DNA of 64,000 nt from NCBI GenBank assembly GCA_019421865.1, contig JAHZEL010000007.1, positions 229,256 to 293,255 on the forward strand, read 5' to 3'. The stretch's first letter is position 1. Every line of letters begins with the position of its first letter. Shown here piece after piece: positions 47,989-56,524 of this stretch. The notes below the pieces were generated by a model. That model was not told the DNA's origin. It was given only the letters and a program-made list of their open reading frames with translations, and searched no databases. The DNA comes from Desulfovibrionaceae bacterium. Lineage in GTDB: Bacteria > Desulfobacterota > Desulfovibrionia > Desulfovibrionales > Desulfovibrionaceae. The position numbers and the translations under genes are program-made.

Positions 47989-50397
47989 ATGACCCAGGAA
48001 AATCTCCGGTCCGGCAAGACCTCTTATGACGCGTCCGCCATCACGGTTCTGGAAGGTCTGGCGGCGGTCCGCAAGCGCCCGGCCATGTATATAGGCAGCA
48101 CGGACAGCCGTGGTCTTCACCACCTCGTCTACGAAGTGGTGGACAACTCCATCGACGAAGCCATGGCCGGCTACTGCAACAAGATAGAAGTCATTCTGCA
48201 CATGGACAACAGCGTCACTGTGCGCGACAACGGCCGCGGCATTCCCGTGGACATTCATCCCAAGCTCCGCATTCCCGCCGTGCAGGTGGTCATGACGAAA
48301 CTCCATGCGGGCGGCAAGTTCGACAACAACGCCTACAAGGTATCCGGCGGTCTGCATGGCGTGGGCGTTTCCTGCGTGAACGCGCTGTCCTCCTGGCTGG
48401 AAGTGACGGTCCGCCGCGACGGCAAGCGCTGGCGCCAGCGTTACGAACGCGGCGTTCCCGTGACCAAGGTGGAACCTCTCGGCGATGCGGAAGGACACGG
48501 CACGACCGTGCGCTTCCTGCCGGATGAAGAAATTTTTGAAACCACCGTCTATTCCTTCGACATTCTGAAGAAGCGCTTTGAAGAGCTGGCCTACCTCAAC
48601 AAGGGGCTGACCATCATCTGCAACGACGAGCGCACCAATGAAACGCACACCTACCATGCCGAGGGCGGTCTGGAGCAGTTCGTCAAGGATCTGAACTCCA
48701 ACGAAGCGGGCCTTCATCCCATCATCAGCGGCGAAGGCGTGCAGGACAACGTCACGGTGGACTTCGCGCTTCAGTACAATTCCGGCTTCAATGAAAAGAC
48801 GCTGACGTTTGCGAACAACATCCGCACGCACGAAGGCGGCACGCATCTTGCCGGTTTCAAGACCGCGCTCACCCGCGCCATCAACAACTATGTGAAGAGC
48901 CAGCCCGATCTTCAGAAGAAGCTCAAGGGCGACAGCCTTTCCGGCGACGACGTGCGCGAAGGCCTCACGGCCATCATCAGCGTGAAGCTTCCTCAGCCTC
49001 AGTTTGAGGGCCAGACCAAGACCAAGCTCGGCAACAGCGAAGTCGTGGGTATTGTGAACGGCATCGTGTACAACGCGCTCGACGTGTACTTTCAGGAACA
49101 TCCCAAGGATATCCGCGTCATCATCGAAAAGGCGACCGAGGCCTCCCGTGCCCGTGAGGCCGCACGACGCGCCCGTGAACTTGTCCGCCGCAAGGGAGCC
49201 CTTTCCGATAATTCGCTCCCCGGCAAGCTGGCGGACTGCCAGAGCAAGGATCCTACGGAATGCGAAGTGTTCATCGTGGAAGGCGACTCCGCAGGCGGTT
49301 CCGCCAAGCAGGGACGCAATCCCATGACGCAGGCCATTCTGCCCCTGCGCGGCAAGATTCTGAACGTGGAACGCGCAAGATTCGACCGCATGCTCGCCAG
49401 TGAAGAAATCAAGAACATGATCACGGCCATGGGCGTGGGCATCGGCGAGAACATGGATTATTCCAAGCTTCGCTACCACAAGATCATCATCATGACCGAT
49501 GCCGACGTGGACGGCGCCCATATCTGCACGCTCATGCTCACCTTCTTCTTCCGCTACTATCCCAAGCTCATTGAGGAAGGTCATATCTACATCGCCCAGC
49601 CGCCGCTTTACGGCATCAAGAAGGGCAGCAACACCATCAAGTTCCTGAAGGACGACAACGAGCTCGATGAATTTCTGCTTCAGCGCCTGTCCGACGGCGT
49701 GTCCGTCACCACGACCGACGGCAAGGTGTACCGCGGCAGCGATCTCATCAGCCTTCTGAAGAGCATCGACGATCTGGAAAAGAGCATGACGGAAGCGGAA
49801 AATTCCGCCATCTCCAGAGAGCTGTTCCTCGCCTTCCTGCGCTTTGAGGAAAATCTGAGTCCCGATGTTGCGGACAAGGAACTTCCCGCCGGTTTCCGTG
49901 ACTGGATGGCGTCGCAGGGCTATGCCGCCGCTCTGGAAGTCGAGAAGCTGGAAGACGATGAACGCGCCTTCCTGGTGTTTGAGAACAAGAGCGGCCATCG
50001 TACGCGTCTTGCCGTGGAATTCTTCCACTCCCGCATGTACCGTCATGCCCGTCAGGTCTGGAAGGATCTGGAACAGGCCTGCGGCACCTTCCCGGTCACG
50101 CTGTCGAGCTCCGAATCCAGCCGCGAAGTCAGGGATTACTTCGAGCTGCGCGAATCCGCCTATGCCGAAGCGCGCAAGGGCTTCAACATCCAGCGCTACA
50201 AGGGTCTCGGTGAAATGAACCCCGAACAGCTGGAAATGACCACCATGAACCCGGAAAAGAGAGCGCTTCTGCAGGTCAGCATCGAAGATGCTCAGGCCGC
50301 GTCCGACACCATTGAGGAACTCATGGGCGACCGCGCCGATCTGCGCCGCGACTTCATCATCCGCAACGCGCTTTCCATGGAAGATCTCGATATCTGA
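47989..50397 (+). CDS. gyrB: DNA gyrase subunit B
   Basis: An 802-residue ATPase subunit of gyrase. The GHKL ATPase region shows YEVVDNSIDEAMAGY, VRDNGRGIPVDIH, SGGLHGVGVSCVNALS and the transducer lysine region. The Toprim domain has EVFIVEGDSAGGSAKQGRN, PLRGKILNVERAR and IMTDADVDGAHI. The C-terminal QRYKGLGEMNPEQL completes the family pattern. The start was placed at MTQENLRSG by homology, with AGGA upstream. The approximately 165-residue stretch between Toprim and the C-terminal tail (about 555-700) is typical of Gram-negative GyrB. gyrA follows 99 bp downstream; a hairpin between them (50412-50440) may only partly terminate. Confidence 0.97.
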   Translation: MTQENLRSGKTSYDASAITVLEGLAAVRKRPAMYIGSTDSRGLHHLVYEVVDNSIDEAMAGYCNKIEVILHMDNSVTVRDNGRGIPVDIHPKLRIPAVQVVMTKLHAGGKFDNNAYKVSGGLHGVGVSCVNALSSWLEVTVRRDGKRWRQRYERGVPVTKVEPLGDAEGHGTTVRFLPDEEIFETTVYSFDILKKRFEELAYLNKGLTIICNDERTNETHTYHAEGGLEQFVKDLNSNEAGLHPIISGEGVQDNVTVDFALQYNSGFNEKTLTFANNIRTHEGGTHLAGFKTALTRAINNYVKSQPDLQKKLKGDSLSGDDVREGLTAIISVKLPQPQFEGQTKTKLGNSEVVGIVNGIVYNALDVYFQEHPKDIRVIIEKATEASRAREAARRARELVRRKGALSDNSLPGKLADCQSKDPTECEVFIVEGDSAGGSAKQGRNPMTQAILPLRGKILNVERARFDRMLASEEIKNMITAMGVGIGENMDYSKLRYHKIIIMTDADVDGAHICTLMLTFFFRYYPKLIEEGHIYIAQPPLYGIKKGSNTIKFLKDDNELDEFLLQRLSDGVSVTTTDGKVYRGSDLISLLKSIDDLEKSMTEAENSAISRELFLAFLRFEENLSPDVADKELPAGFRDWMASQGYAAALEVEKLEDDERAFLVFENKSGHRTRLAVEFFHSRMYRHARQVWKDLEQACGTFPVTLSSSESSREVRDYFELRESAYAEARKGFNIQRYKGLGEMNPEQLEMTTMNPEKRALLQVSIEDAQAASDTIEELMGDRADLRRDFIIRNALSMEDLDI

Positions 50398-50496
50398 CGA
50401 TAGGAACGAAACCGCGCCGCTTTTTCCGTGAAGCGCGCGGCTTCGGTTTTTCTTTCAGAGGAAATTCGCAACATATCGCTTCAAAGGATTCCTACC

Positions 50497-52935
50497 GTGG
50501 CAGAATTCAAAGTTGATATAGAAAAAGAGCTGCGTCAGTCCTATCTGGCCTATTCGCTCAGCGTCATCATAGGCCGCGCCATTCCCGATGCGCGTGACGG
50601 TCTCAAGCCCGTGCACCGCCGCATTCTTTTTGCGCAGTCCCAGATGGCCAATACCTACAACAGACCTACCAAGAAAAGCGCCCGTGTTGTCGGCGACGTC
50701 ATAGGCAAGTACCATCCCCACGGCGACATCGCCGTGTACGATGCTCTTGTGCGTATGGCGCAGGACTTCAACATGCGTGATCCTCTGGAAGACGGTCAGG
50801 GCAACTTCGGCTCCATCGACGGCGACTCCGCCGCCGCCATGCGATACACCGAAGTGCGCATGTCCCGTCTGGCTTCCGAATTTCTGGACGACATCGAAAA
50901 GAAGACCGTGGACTTCCGCCCGAACTACGACGGTTCGGAACAGGAACCCGAAGTGCTTCCCACGAAGGTGCCCAATCTTCTGGTGAACGGTTCTTCCGGC
51001 ATCGCCGTGGGCATGGCCACCAATATTCCTCCCCACAACCTCGGGGAACTGTGCGATGCCCTGCTGCGCCTCATTGATGAGCCGGACTGCACCGTCGACG
51101 ATCTCATCGACCTCGTGCACGGCCCGGACTTTCCTACGGCCGGCTTCGTGTATGCCGGTCAGGGACTTCTTGACGCCTACCGTACCGGTCGCGGCGTCGT
51201 GAAGGTGCGCGGCCGCGTGGAAGTCGAAGAGCGCAAGAAGGGACAGCAGTCCGTGGTCATTCGCGAGATTCCCTATGCTCTCAACAAGTCCGTGCTCGTG
51301 ACCAAGATCGCCGCGCTTGTGAACGACCGCAAGCTCGACGGCGTGACGGACCTGCGCGACCTCTCGGACAAGAAGGGCATCCGCATCATTCTGGATCTTC
51401 GCCGCGGCACCATTCCCGAACTGGTGATCAACGCTCTTTACAAGTACACGCCTCTGGAAACGTCCTTCGGCATCAACATGCTGGCCGTGGTGGACAACAA
51501 GCCCCAGCAGCTCAACCTGCGTACGGCGCTCACCTGTTTTCTGGATCATCGCCGCGAAGTCGTCATCCGGCGTACCCGCTTCGATCTGGAAAAGGCGCAG
51601 GCCCGCGCCCATATCGTGGAAGGTCTGCTCAAGGCTCTCGACATCATCGACGAGATCGTCGCGCTCATCCGCGGGTCGGAAACGCCGCAGGAAGCCAAGT
51701 CCGGCCTTGTGGATCGTTTCGGCTTCACGGAGATTCAGGCTCAGAGCATTCTGGACATGCGCCTGCAGCGCCTCACCGGTCTGGAACGCGACAAGCTGAT
51801 GGAAGAATATCGCGAGCTGCAGAAGCTTATCGCCTATCTTACTTCCATTCTTGAGGATGCCGAAGTGCTGCGCGGCGTGCTGCGTGAGGAAACGCTGTAC
51901 ATCAAGAACACCTATGCCACGCCCCGCAGAACCGAAGTGGTCATGGATGAGCTTTCCGGCATCGACATCGAAGATCTCATTCCCGATGAGGATGTGGTCA
52001 TCACGCTGTCTCGCCGCGGCTACATCAAGCGCACCACGCTGGCCAACTACCAGCAGCAGAAGCGCGGCGGCAAGGGCATTGCCGGTCTGCATACCTCCGA
52101 AGATGATTTCGTGCAGGAATTTCTGACCACCACGAATCATCAGTACCTGCTGCTCTTCACCAACAAGGGCCGCATGCACCAGCTCAAGGTGCATCAGGTT
52201 CCCGAAGGCAGCCGTACCGCCAAGGGCATGCATATCGCCAATCTGCTGCCTCTGGAAAAGGATGAATGGGTGGCCAACGCCCTGACCGTGCGTGAGTTCT
52301 CGGAGAACAGCTACTTCCTGTTCACTACGAAGCAGGGCATGGTCAAGCGCTCCAGCGCTTCTCTGTACGCCCGCTGCCGCAAGAGCGGCATGATCGCTCT
52401 CGGTCTCAAGGAAGGCGATCAGCTCATCGCCGTGCGCGAAGTGACGGATTCCGATCATGTGGTGCTGGCGACGGCTCACGGCATGGCCATACGCTTTGCC
52501 ATGCCCGATGTGCGCCCGATGGGCCGCAGCGCTTCCGGCGTCAAGGGCATAGGCCTGCGCCGCGGCGACGAAGTCGTGGCCTGCGTGACCGTGAAGGACG
52601 GCGACAGCTCCACCATGATCATGACGGTTTCCGCCCTCGGCTACGGCAAGCGCACGAAGATCGACCTGTACCGCATGCAGAGCCGCGGCGGTATCGGTCT
52701 CATCAACTTCAAGGTGTCGCCCAAGACCGGTTCCGTCATCGGCGCCATGCCCGTGTCCGATACGGACTCCCTGATCCTTCTGACCTCCACCAACAAGATC
52801 ATCCGCCTCGGCGTGGATGAAGTCCGCTCCGTCGGTCGTGCCACCATGGGCGTCCGCCTTGTCCGCCTCGATGAAGGCGCAAGCGTCGTCGGCTTCGACA
52901 CTGTGGCTGACAGCGGTGAAAGTGAGGAAGAATAG
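50497..52935 (+). CDS. gyrA: DNA gyrase subunit A
   Basis: An 812-residue DNA-cleaving subunit. The active-site tyrosine is Tyr117 in AAMRYTEVRMS (E. coli Tyr122). The GyrA-box of the C-terminal wrapping domain is QQQKRGGKGIAGL. The quinolone-resistance region reads KYHPHGDIAVYDALVRMAQ: the residue equivalent to E. coli Ser83 is isoleucine (Ile78), while Asp87 is kept (Asp82). The start is a GTG with AAGGA 9 nt upstream; the frame extends 23 codons further into a leader hairpin without homology. Together with gyrB it forms the A2B2 enzyme that adds negative supercoils. Ten bp after its stop begins a two-hairpin repeat shared with the convergent clc gene. Confidence 0.97.
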   Translation: MAEFKVDIEKELRQSYLAYSLSVIIGRAIPDARDGLKPVHRRILFAQSQMANTYNRPTKKSARVVGDVIGKYHPHGDIAVYDALVRMAQDFNMRDPLEDGQGNFGSIDGDSAAAMRYTEVRMSRLASEFLDDIEKKTVDFRPNYDGSEQEPEVLPTKVPNLLVNGSSGIAVGMATNIPPHNLGELCDALLRLIDEPDCTVDDLIDLVHGPDFPTAGFVYAGQGLLDAYRTGRGVVKVRGRVEVEERKKGQQSVVIREIPYALNKSVLVTKIAALVNDRKLDGVTDLRDLSDKKGIRIILDLRRGTIPELVINALYKYTPLETSFGINMLAVVDNKPQQLNLRTALTCFLDHRREVVIRRTRFDLEKAQARAHIVEGLLKALDIIDEIVALIRGSETPQEAKSGLVDRFGFTEIQAQSILDMRLQRLTGLERDKLMEEYRELQKLIAYLTSILEDAEVLRGVLREETLYIKNTYATPRRTEVVMDELSGIDIEDLIPDEDVVITLSRRGYIKRTTLANYQQQKRGGKGIAGLHTSEDDFVQEFLTTTNHQYLLLFTNKGRMHQLKVHQVPEGSRTAKGMHIANLLPLEKDEWVANALTVREFSENSYFLFTTKQGMVKRSSASLYARCRKSGMIALGLKEGDQLIAVREVTDSDHVVLATAHGMAIRFAMPDVRPMGRSASGVKGIGLRRGDEVVACVTVKDGDSSTMIMTVSALGYGKRTKIDLYRMQSRGGIGLINFKVSPKTGSVIGAMPVSDTDSLILLTSTNKIIRLGVDEVRSVGRATMGVRLVRLDEGASVVGFDTVADSGESEEE

Positions 52936-52944
52936 AGAATGTAT

Positions 52945-53029
52945 CGGGGAGGGAAGGAAACTTTCTTCAGAAAGTTTCCTTCCCTCCCCGAACCCCTCCC
53001 ATCCTTCCAAGACTTTTAATAATGGGCTG
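52945..53029 (+). repeat. Two-hairpin repeat, copy A, after gyrA
   Basis: A 22-bp perfect GA/CT-rich stem (52945-52966 with 52969-52990) is followed by a tail holding CCCAT (52998-53002) and ATGGG (53022-53026), which can pair as a second hairpin. The tail core (ATCCTTC then AAGACTTTTAATAATGGG) recurs in inverted orientation at 53228-53316. The first hairpin probably also ends gyrA transcription. Confidence 0.8.
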
Positions 53030-53043
53030 AATAGATGGCCCGG

Positions 53044-53085
53044 AAAAAATCCCCGCCCTTCCTTAAGAAGCGCGGGGATTTTTTT
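53044..53085. terminator. Terminator between the two repeat copies
   Basis: AAAAAATCCCCGC / GCGGGGATTTTTT 13-bp stem with a 15-nt loop and T-run to 53085; A-run on the other side makes it suitable for both directions. Confidence 0.8.
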
Positions 53086-53227
53086 GTTCGGTATGGAGAG
53101 AGCTGGCGAAGAAATATTTTTTTGTGGTGAGAAAAATTTCTTTGAGAAATTTTTGGGGGCAATGCTTTATTTTTTTTGAGCCGTCTTTGGTTTCAGATCG
53201 GCATGCTCTCTTTTCATTAAAAAAGAA
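53086..53227. other. AT-rich spacer between repeat copies
   Basis: About 140 bp without a gene. It contains a perfect 10-bp inverted repeat AAAAATTTCT/AGAAATTTTT (53132-53154) followed by GGGGG, and long T and A tracts. The hairpin resembles the AAACTTTCT/AGAAAGTTT core of repeat copy A and could be a decayed relative. Confidence 0.45.
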
Positions 53228-53316
53228 AGCCCCATAAATAAAAGTTTTAGGAAGAAGGATGGGGGTGCGGGGGAAGGAGGAAAGCCCTTTTTCAAAAGGG
53301 TTTCCTCCTTCCCCCG
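53228..53316 (-). repeat. Two-hairpin repeat, copy B, after clc
   Basis: On the minus strand from 53316: a GA/CT-rich stem of about 23 bp with one bulge (53268-53291 with 53294-53316), then a tail with CCCCAT pairing to ATGGGG (53259-53264 with 53230-53235). Aligned to copy A, the tails share CCATCCTTC, AAxACTTTTA and ATGGG at matching positions. It starts 13 bp after the clc stop. Confidence 0.8.
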
Positions 53317-53329
53317 CCTGTCCTCTCCT

Positions 53330-54706
53330 CTATTTCTTCCTTGAAACAACGATGGCGGCGCGCAGGGAGTCATAGACCGGAGGGCAGCGGAGGGCATTTG
53401 CGGTCCATGAGGCGATGAAGGCGACGACGATGGCCTGCGGGAGGCAGGAAAAGGCTCCGGACATTTCCATGACCAGAGCGGTACCTGTCAGCGGAGCGCG
53501 CACCAGGGAAACGAAGAAGCCCACCATGCCGTAGAGAATGAAGGCCTGCCATGTTTCGGGCGGCAGTATGGCTGCATAGTTCAGAGCCTGTCCGCAGAGT
53601 GCGCCGAGAAGGGCTCCGATGCAGAGCATAGGCATGAGAATGCCGCCGGGCACGTTGCCCGTATAGCTGAACAGGGAAAAGGCGATTTTTAAAAGAGCAA
53701 GCGGCAGCAGAAGGAGAAGCGCCTGTCGGGGGGCATCCTCGATACGGATCAGGCTGCCGACAAGGTCTTCTCCGCCTCCGAGTACGGCAGGAACGGTAAA
53801 GGCGAGTACGAAGGCAACGAGCATGGGGGGAAGAATGCGCCAGTTCTGAGAAAGCGGCGTATGCAGGGCTTCGGCATTTTTTGTTCCGAGCAAAGCCTTG
53901 TTGTAGAGCACTCCCGCCGCTCCCATGACGACGCCCATGACCGGAAGCAGCCAGACGGAGCCGAGCGGCAGCGCCTGTATATTTTGAAAGGGAAAGATGA
54001 GGCCGAACCCGAAAATATACCGGGTGGCGAGGGCAGCTGTGGTAACGGCGCAGGCTACGGCCAGAAATCCGCCGCGGGTAAAGCGGCTTTTCATTTCCTC
54101 AAACACAAAGAACAGGCCGGCCACCGGCGCGCCGAAGGCGGCGGTCATGCCTGCCGCCGCGCCTGCCGCAATATGAATATGCCCGGAGAAGGAAAAGCGT
54201 TCCCACAGTCCGGTCAGCAGAGCGGACGTTGCCGCGCCCATCTGAATGCAGGGGCCTTCGCGACCGAGCGACAGGCCTCCGAGCGTGGAGACGAGGCATC
54301 CCACAAATTTCGACGGAAGAATACGGAGCCAGTCATGCCGGGAAATATGAAGTTTTCCCTGCACGATGAGTTCCGTCTGCGGGATGCCGCTGCCGGAGAT
54401 GAGCGGCGTTCTTTTGACCAGATAGCCGAGAAAGCGGGCGGCGAGAATCAGCGTGAGCAGCCAGAGAGGCATGACCCACCAGTGCTGCTTCCAGCCGGAA
54501 AGCCACTGCATGATGAGGGGCGATGCGCTGTCACGGGCAAGGCGGAAGGCGCAGATGACGCAGGCACAGGCAAGGCCGGTGACGGCGCCTTCCAGCGCAA
54601 GCAGCGTTCGGTTGATGGCGCGGGTCCATCGTTTGGATCTGTTCATGGATTTTGGGAGCGGTTTCGGTGAAGGCAGGGGGAGCTTTCCGTCGTGTTTTGA
54701 GGTCAT
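53330..54706 (-). CDS. ClC-family chloride/proton antiporter
   Basis: A 458-residue inner-membrane protein with the ClC signatures GSGIPQTE, GREGPCIQMGA and GGILMPMLCIGALLG. The gating glutamate of GREGP (E. coli Glu148) and the inner proton glutamate in FVFEEMKSRF (Glu203) are both present, so it is predicted to be a 2Cl-/H+ exchanger rather than a channel. No CBS domains. In enteric bacteria such proteins support extreme-acid resistance. The start is placed at MTSKHDGK; upstream and downstream alternatives (54745, 54646) exist, and ribosome-binding sites are weak for all. It converges on gyrA across the paired repeats. Confidence 0.9.
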   Translation of the reverse strand: MTSKHDGKLPLPSPKPLPKSMNRSKRWTRAINRTLLALEGAVTGLACACVICAFRLARDSASPLIMQWLSGWKQHWWVMPLWLLTLILAARFLGYLVKRTPLISGSGIPQTELIVQGKLHISRHDWLRILPSKFVGCLVSTLGGLSLGREGPCIQMGAATSALLTGLWERFSFSGHIHIAAGAAAGMTAAFGAPVAGLFFVFEEMKSRFTRGGFLAVACAVTTAALATRYIFGFGLIFPFQNIQALPLGSVWLLPVMGVVMGAAGVLYNKALLGTKNAEALHTPLSQNWRILPPMLVAFVLAFTVPAVLGGGEDLVGSLIRIEDAPRQALLLLLPLALLKIAFSLFSYTGNVPGGILMPMLCIGALLGALCGQALNYAAILPPETWQAFILYGMVGFFVSLVRAPLTGTALVMEMSGAFSCLPQAIVVAFIASWTANALRCPPVYDSLRAAIVVSRKK

Positions 54707-54974
54707 GCCGATGCCCCTGAAACAGGGGGCGTCATGAACACACATGTTTTTTTGATGGCCTGCGCTGAATATTTCGTCATTTCGTTTTTAGGGAATAGTT
54801 CAGACGCAGGCGGCAGGAGCATCCACTCTTTTTTTCCGCTTGTCGAGGGGAAAAAAGCAGTATTTTCGGATGACATTTTTCTATCGGAGGGTTGCAGAAT
54901 GGCGTTTTTCTCTTTTTCTCCGGTGCGGGAGAGTCGACATGATGATTCGATGAGGAAATAACTGTTTTTTTCGG

Positions 54975-55004
54975 TTGCCGTTTCAAGGGGTTTTGGCCTA
55001 TAGC
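54975..55004 (+). promoter_or_regulatory. Candidate promoter of the NSS symporter cluster
   Basis: -35 TTGCCG (54975-54980), an 18-bp spacer, -10 TATAGC (54999-55004). Moderate match. The octamer CTAGGAGA occurs twice just downstream (55004-55011 and 55020-55027); the second copy is the ribosome-binding site of the first symporter gene. Confidence 0.4.
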
Positions 55005-55034
55005 TAGGAGAAATAATCTCTAGGAGAGTGAATT

Positions 55035-56402
55035 ATGAGTCAACGTGAACAGCTCGCCAGCCGATTGGGGTTCCTGCTCCTTTCCGCCGGTTGTGCCATC
55101 GGTCTTGGCAACGTATGGCGTTTCCCCTACATCACCGGCAAATATGGCGGCGCTGTTTTTCTTGTGGTCTATCTGCTTTTCCTGATTTTTGTGGGCCTTC
55201 CCGTGCTCATCATGGAATTTTCCGTGGGCCGCGCCACGCAGCGCAACATGGCCCATGCGCTGGAAAAGCTGGAACCCAAGGGAACCTGGTGGCATAAGTT
55301 CGGCATCATGAGCCCCATCGGCAACTATCTTCTGATGATGTTCTATATCCCCATTGCGGGATGGATGCTCTGCTACTGCTGGTTCATGCTGTCGGGCACG
55401 CTTGAGGTGCCCACGGCTGAAGTTCCTGCCGTGTTCGGCGGCATGCTGGCCAATCCCTGGCTCATGTTCTTCTGGGCCGTGGTGGTTTCGGCTTCGTGCT
55501 TTGCCATCTGCGGACAGGGGCTTCAGAGAGGTGTCGAGCGCGTGGTCAAGATCATGATGCTGGGCCTTCTCATCATCATGGTCGGACTCGCCGTTCACTC
55601 CTGCTTCCTTGACGGCGGCTCGAAGGGCCTTGAATTCTATCTCAAGCCCGACCTGCAGAGAGCCATCGATGCCGGTTTCATGGCTCTTGTGAATGACGCC
55701 ATGAACCAGGCTTTCTTCACGCTGAGCGTCGGCATGGGCAGCATGTGCATTTTTGGCAGCTACCTTAAGAAGGACCGCTCCCTGACGCAGGAATCCGTGC
55801 TGATCGTAACGCTGGATACCTTTGTGGCGCTGACGGCCGGACTCATCATCTTCCCCGCCTGCTTTGCTTTCGGCGTGACGCCCGATGCCGGTCCCGGACT
55901 CATTTTCATTACCCTTCCCAACATCTTCAACAACATGGCCGGCGGACGCTTCTGGGGCTTTTTGTTCTTCGTGTTCATGAGCGCCGCCGCGCTGACCACG
56001 GTCATAGCCGTGCTGGAAAACATTATTGCCTACTTCATGGACGGTTACGGCTGGTCCCGAAAGAAGGCCGTGCTGGTCAACTTTGTGACGGTCACCCTGC
56101 TCACCCTGCCCTGCATTCTCGGCTTCAATGTCTGGTCGGGCTTTGAACCCTTCGGCAAGGGAAGCGCCGTACTGGATCTAGAAGACTTCATCATCAGCAA
56201 CAACATTCTGCCGCTCGGCTCCTTCATGTTCATGCTGTTCTGCTGTCATCGCTACGGCTGGGGCTGGGATAACTTCGTGGCCGAGGCTGATACCGGCCGC
56301 GGCATGAAGTTCCCGAAGTTCCTGCGCTTCTATCTGACGTGGGTTCTTCCGATCGTGTTCCTGTTCATCTTTGCTCAGGGTTATATCCAGAAGTTCTTCT
56401 AG
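55035..56402 (+). CDS. Neurotransmitter:sodium symporter (NSS/SNF) family transporter, copy 1
   Basis: A 455-residue inner-membrane Na+-coupled amino-acid transporter of the LeuT fold. TM1 shows the unwound signature GCAIGLGNVWRFPYITGKYG with the gating arginine. TM6 shows AMNQAFFTLSVGMGSMCIFG. About 11-12 helices are predicted, as in MhsT/TnaT-like bacterial members that import hydrophobic or aromatic amino acids; the actual substrate is not known. It is the first of three tandem paralogues of 455, 454 and 455 residues with near-identical N-termini (QREQLASRLGFL). The ribosome-binding site AGGAGA is strong. A nested hairpin follows (56410-56467). Confidence 0.93.
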   Translation: MSQREQLASRLGFLLLSAGCAIGLGNVWRFPYITGKYGGAVFLVVYLLFLIFVGLPVLIMEFSVGRATQRNMAHALEKLEPKGTWWHKFGIMSPIGNYLLMMFYIPIAGWMLCYCWFMLSGTLEVPTAEVPAVFGGMLANPWLMFFWAVVVSASCFAICGQGLQRGVERVVKIMMLGLLIIMVGLAVHSCFLDGGSKGLEFYLKPDLQRAIDAGFMALVNDAMNQAFFTLSVGMGSMCIFGSYLKKDRSLTQESVLIVTLDTFVALTAGLIIFPACFAFGVTPDAGPGLIFITLPNIFNNMAGGRFWGFLFFVFMSAAALTTVIAVLENIIAYFMDGYGWSRKKAVLVNFVTVTLLTLPCILGFNVWSGFEPFGKGSAVLDLEDFIISNNILPLGSFMFMLFCCHRYGWGWDNFVAEADTGRGMKFPKFLRFYLTWVLPIVFLFIFAQGYIQKFF

Positions 56403-56409
56403 TCTTCCG

Positions 56410-56467
56410 GGCAGCCGAAAATGACGGCCCTCTTCCGCATGGTTCAGGGCCGGGATTTTCGGTTGCC
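56410..56467 (+). terminator. Nested hairpin between symporter copies 1 and 2
   Basis: Outer 13-bp arms GGCAGCCGAAAAT / ATTTTCGGTTGCC with one G-T pair, and inner GGCCCT/AGGGCC. It starts 8 bp after the stop. No T-run, so it may process or stabilise the mRNA, or reduce expression of copies 2 and 3. Confidence 0.5.
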
Positions 56468-56524
56468 GTGGCATGACCTTTCATCCTATACGAAGAAAAA
56501 AAATTCCGCCAAGGAGAATATGCT

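Noticed and set aside
47977..50046. 689-codon open frame antisense to gyrB
   Set aside because: Shadow of gyrB; gyrB has complete family motifs on the plus strand and both cannot be real at this density.
50412..50440. Terminator between gyrB and gyrA
   Set aside because: The stem CCGCGC(c)GCTT/AAGCGCGCGG has a bulge and the T-run is delayed by a GC-rich gap; at best partial, so not listed as a firm terminator.
50455..53010. 851-codon open frame antisense to gyrA
   Set aside because: Same cause: the strong third-position bias of gyrA keeps the opposite strand open. Its sequence is low in order and rich in His/Gly/Ala, with no known motif.
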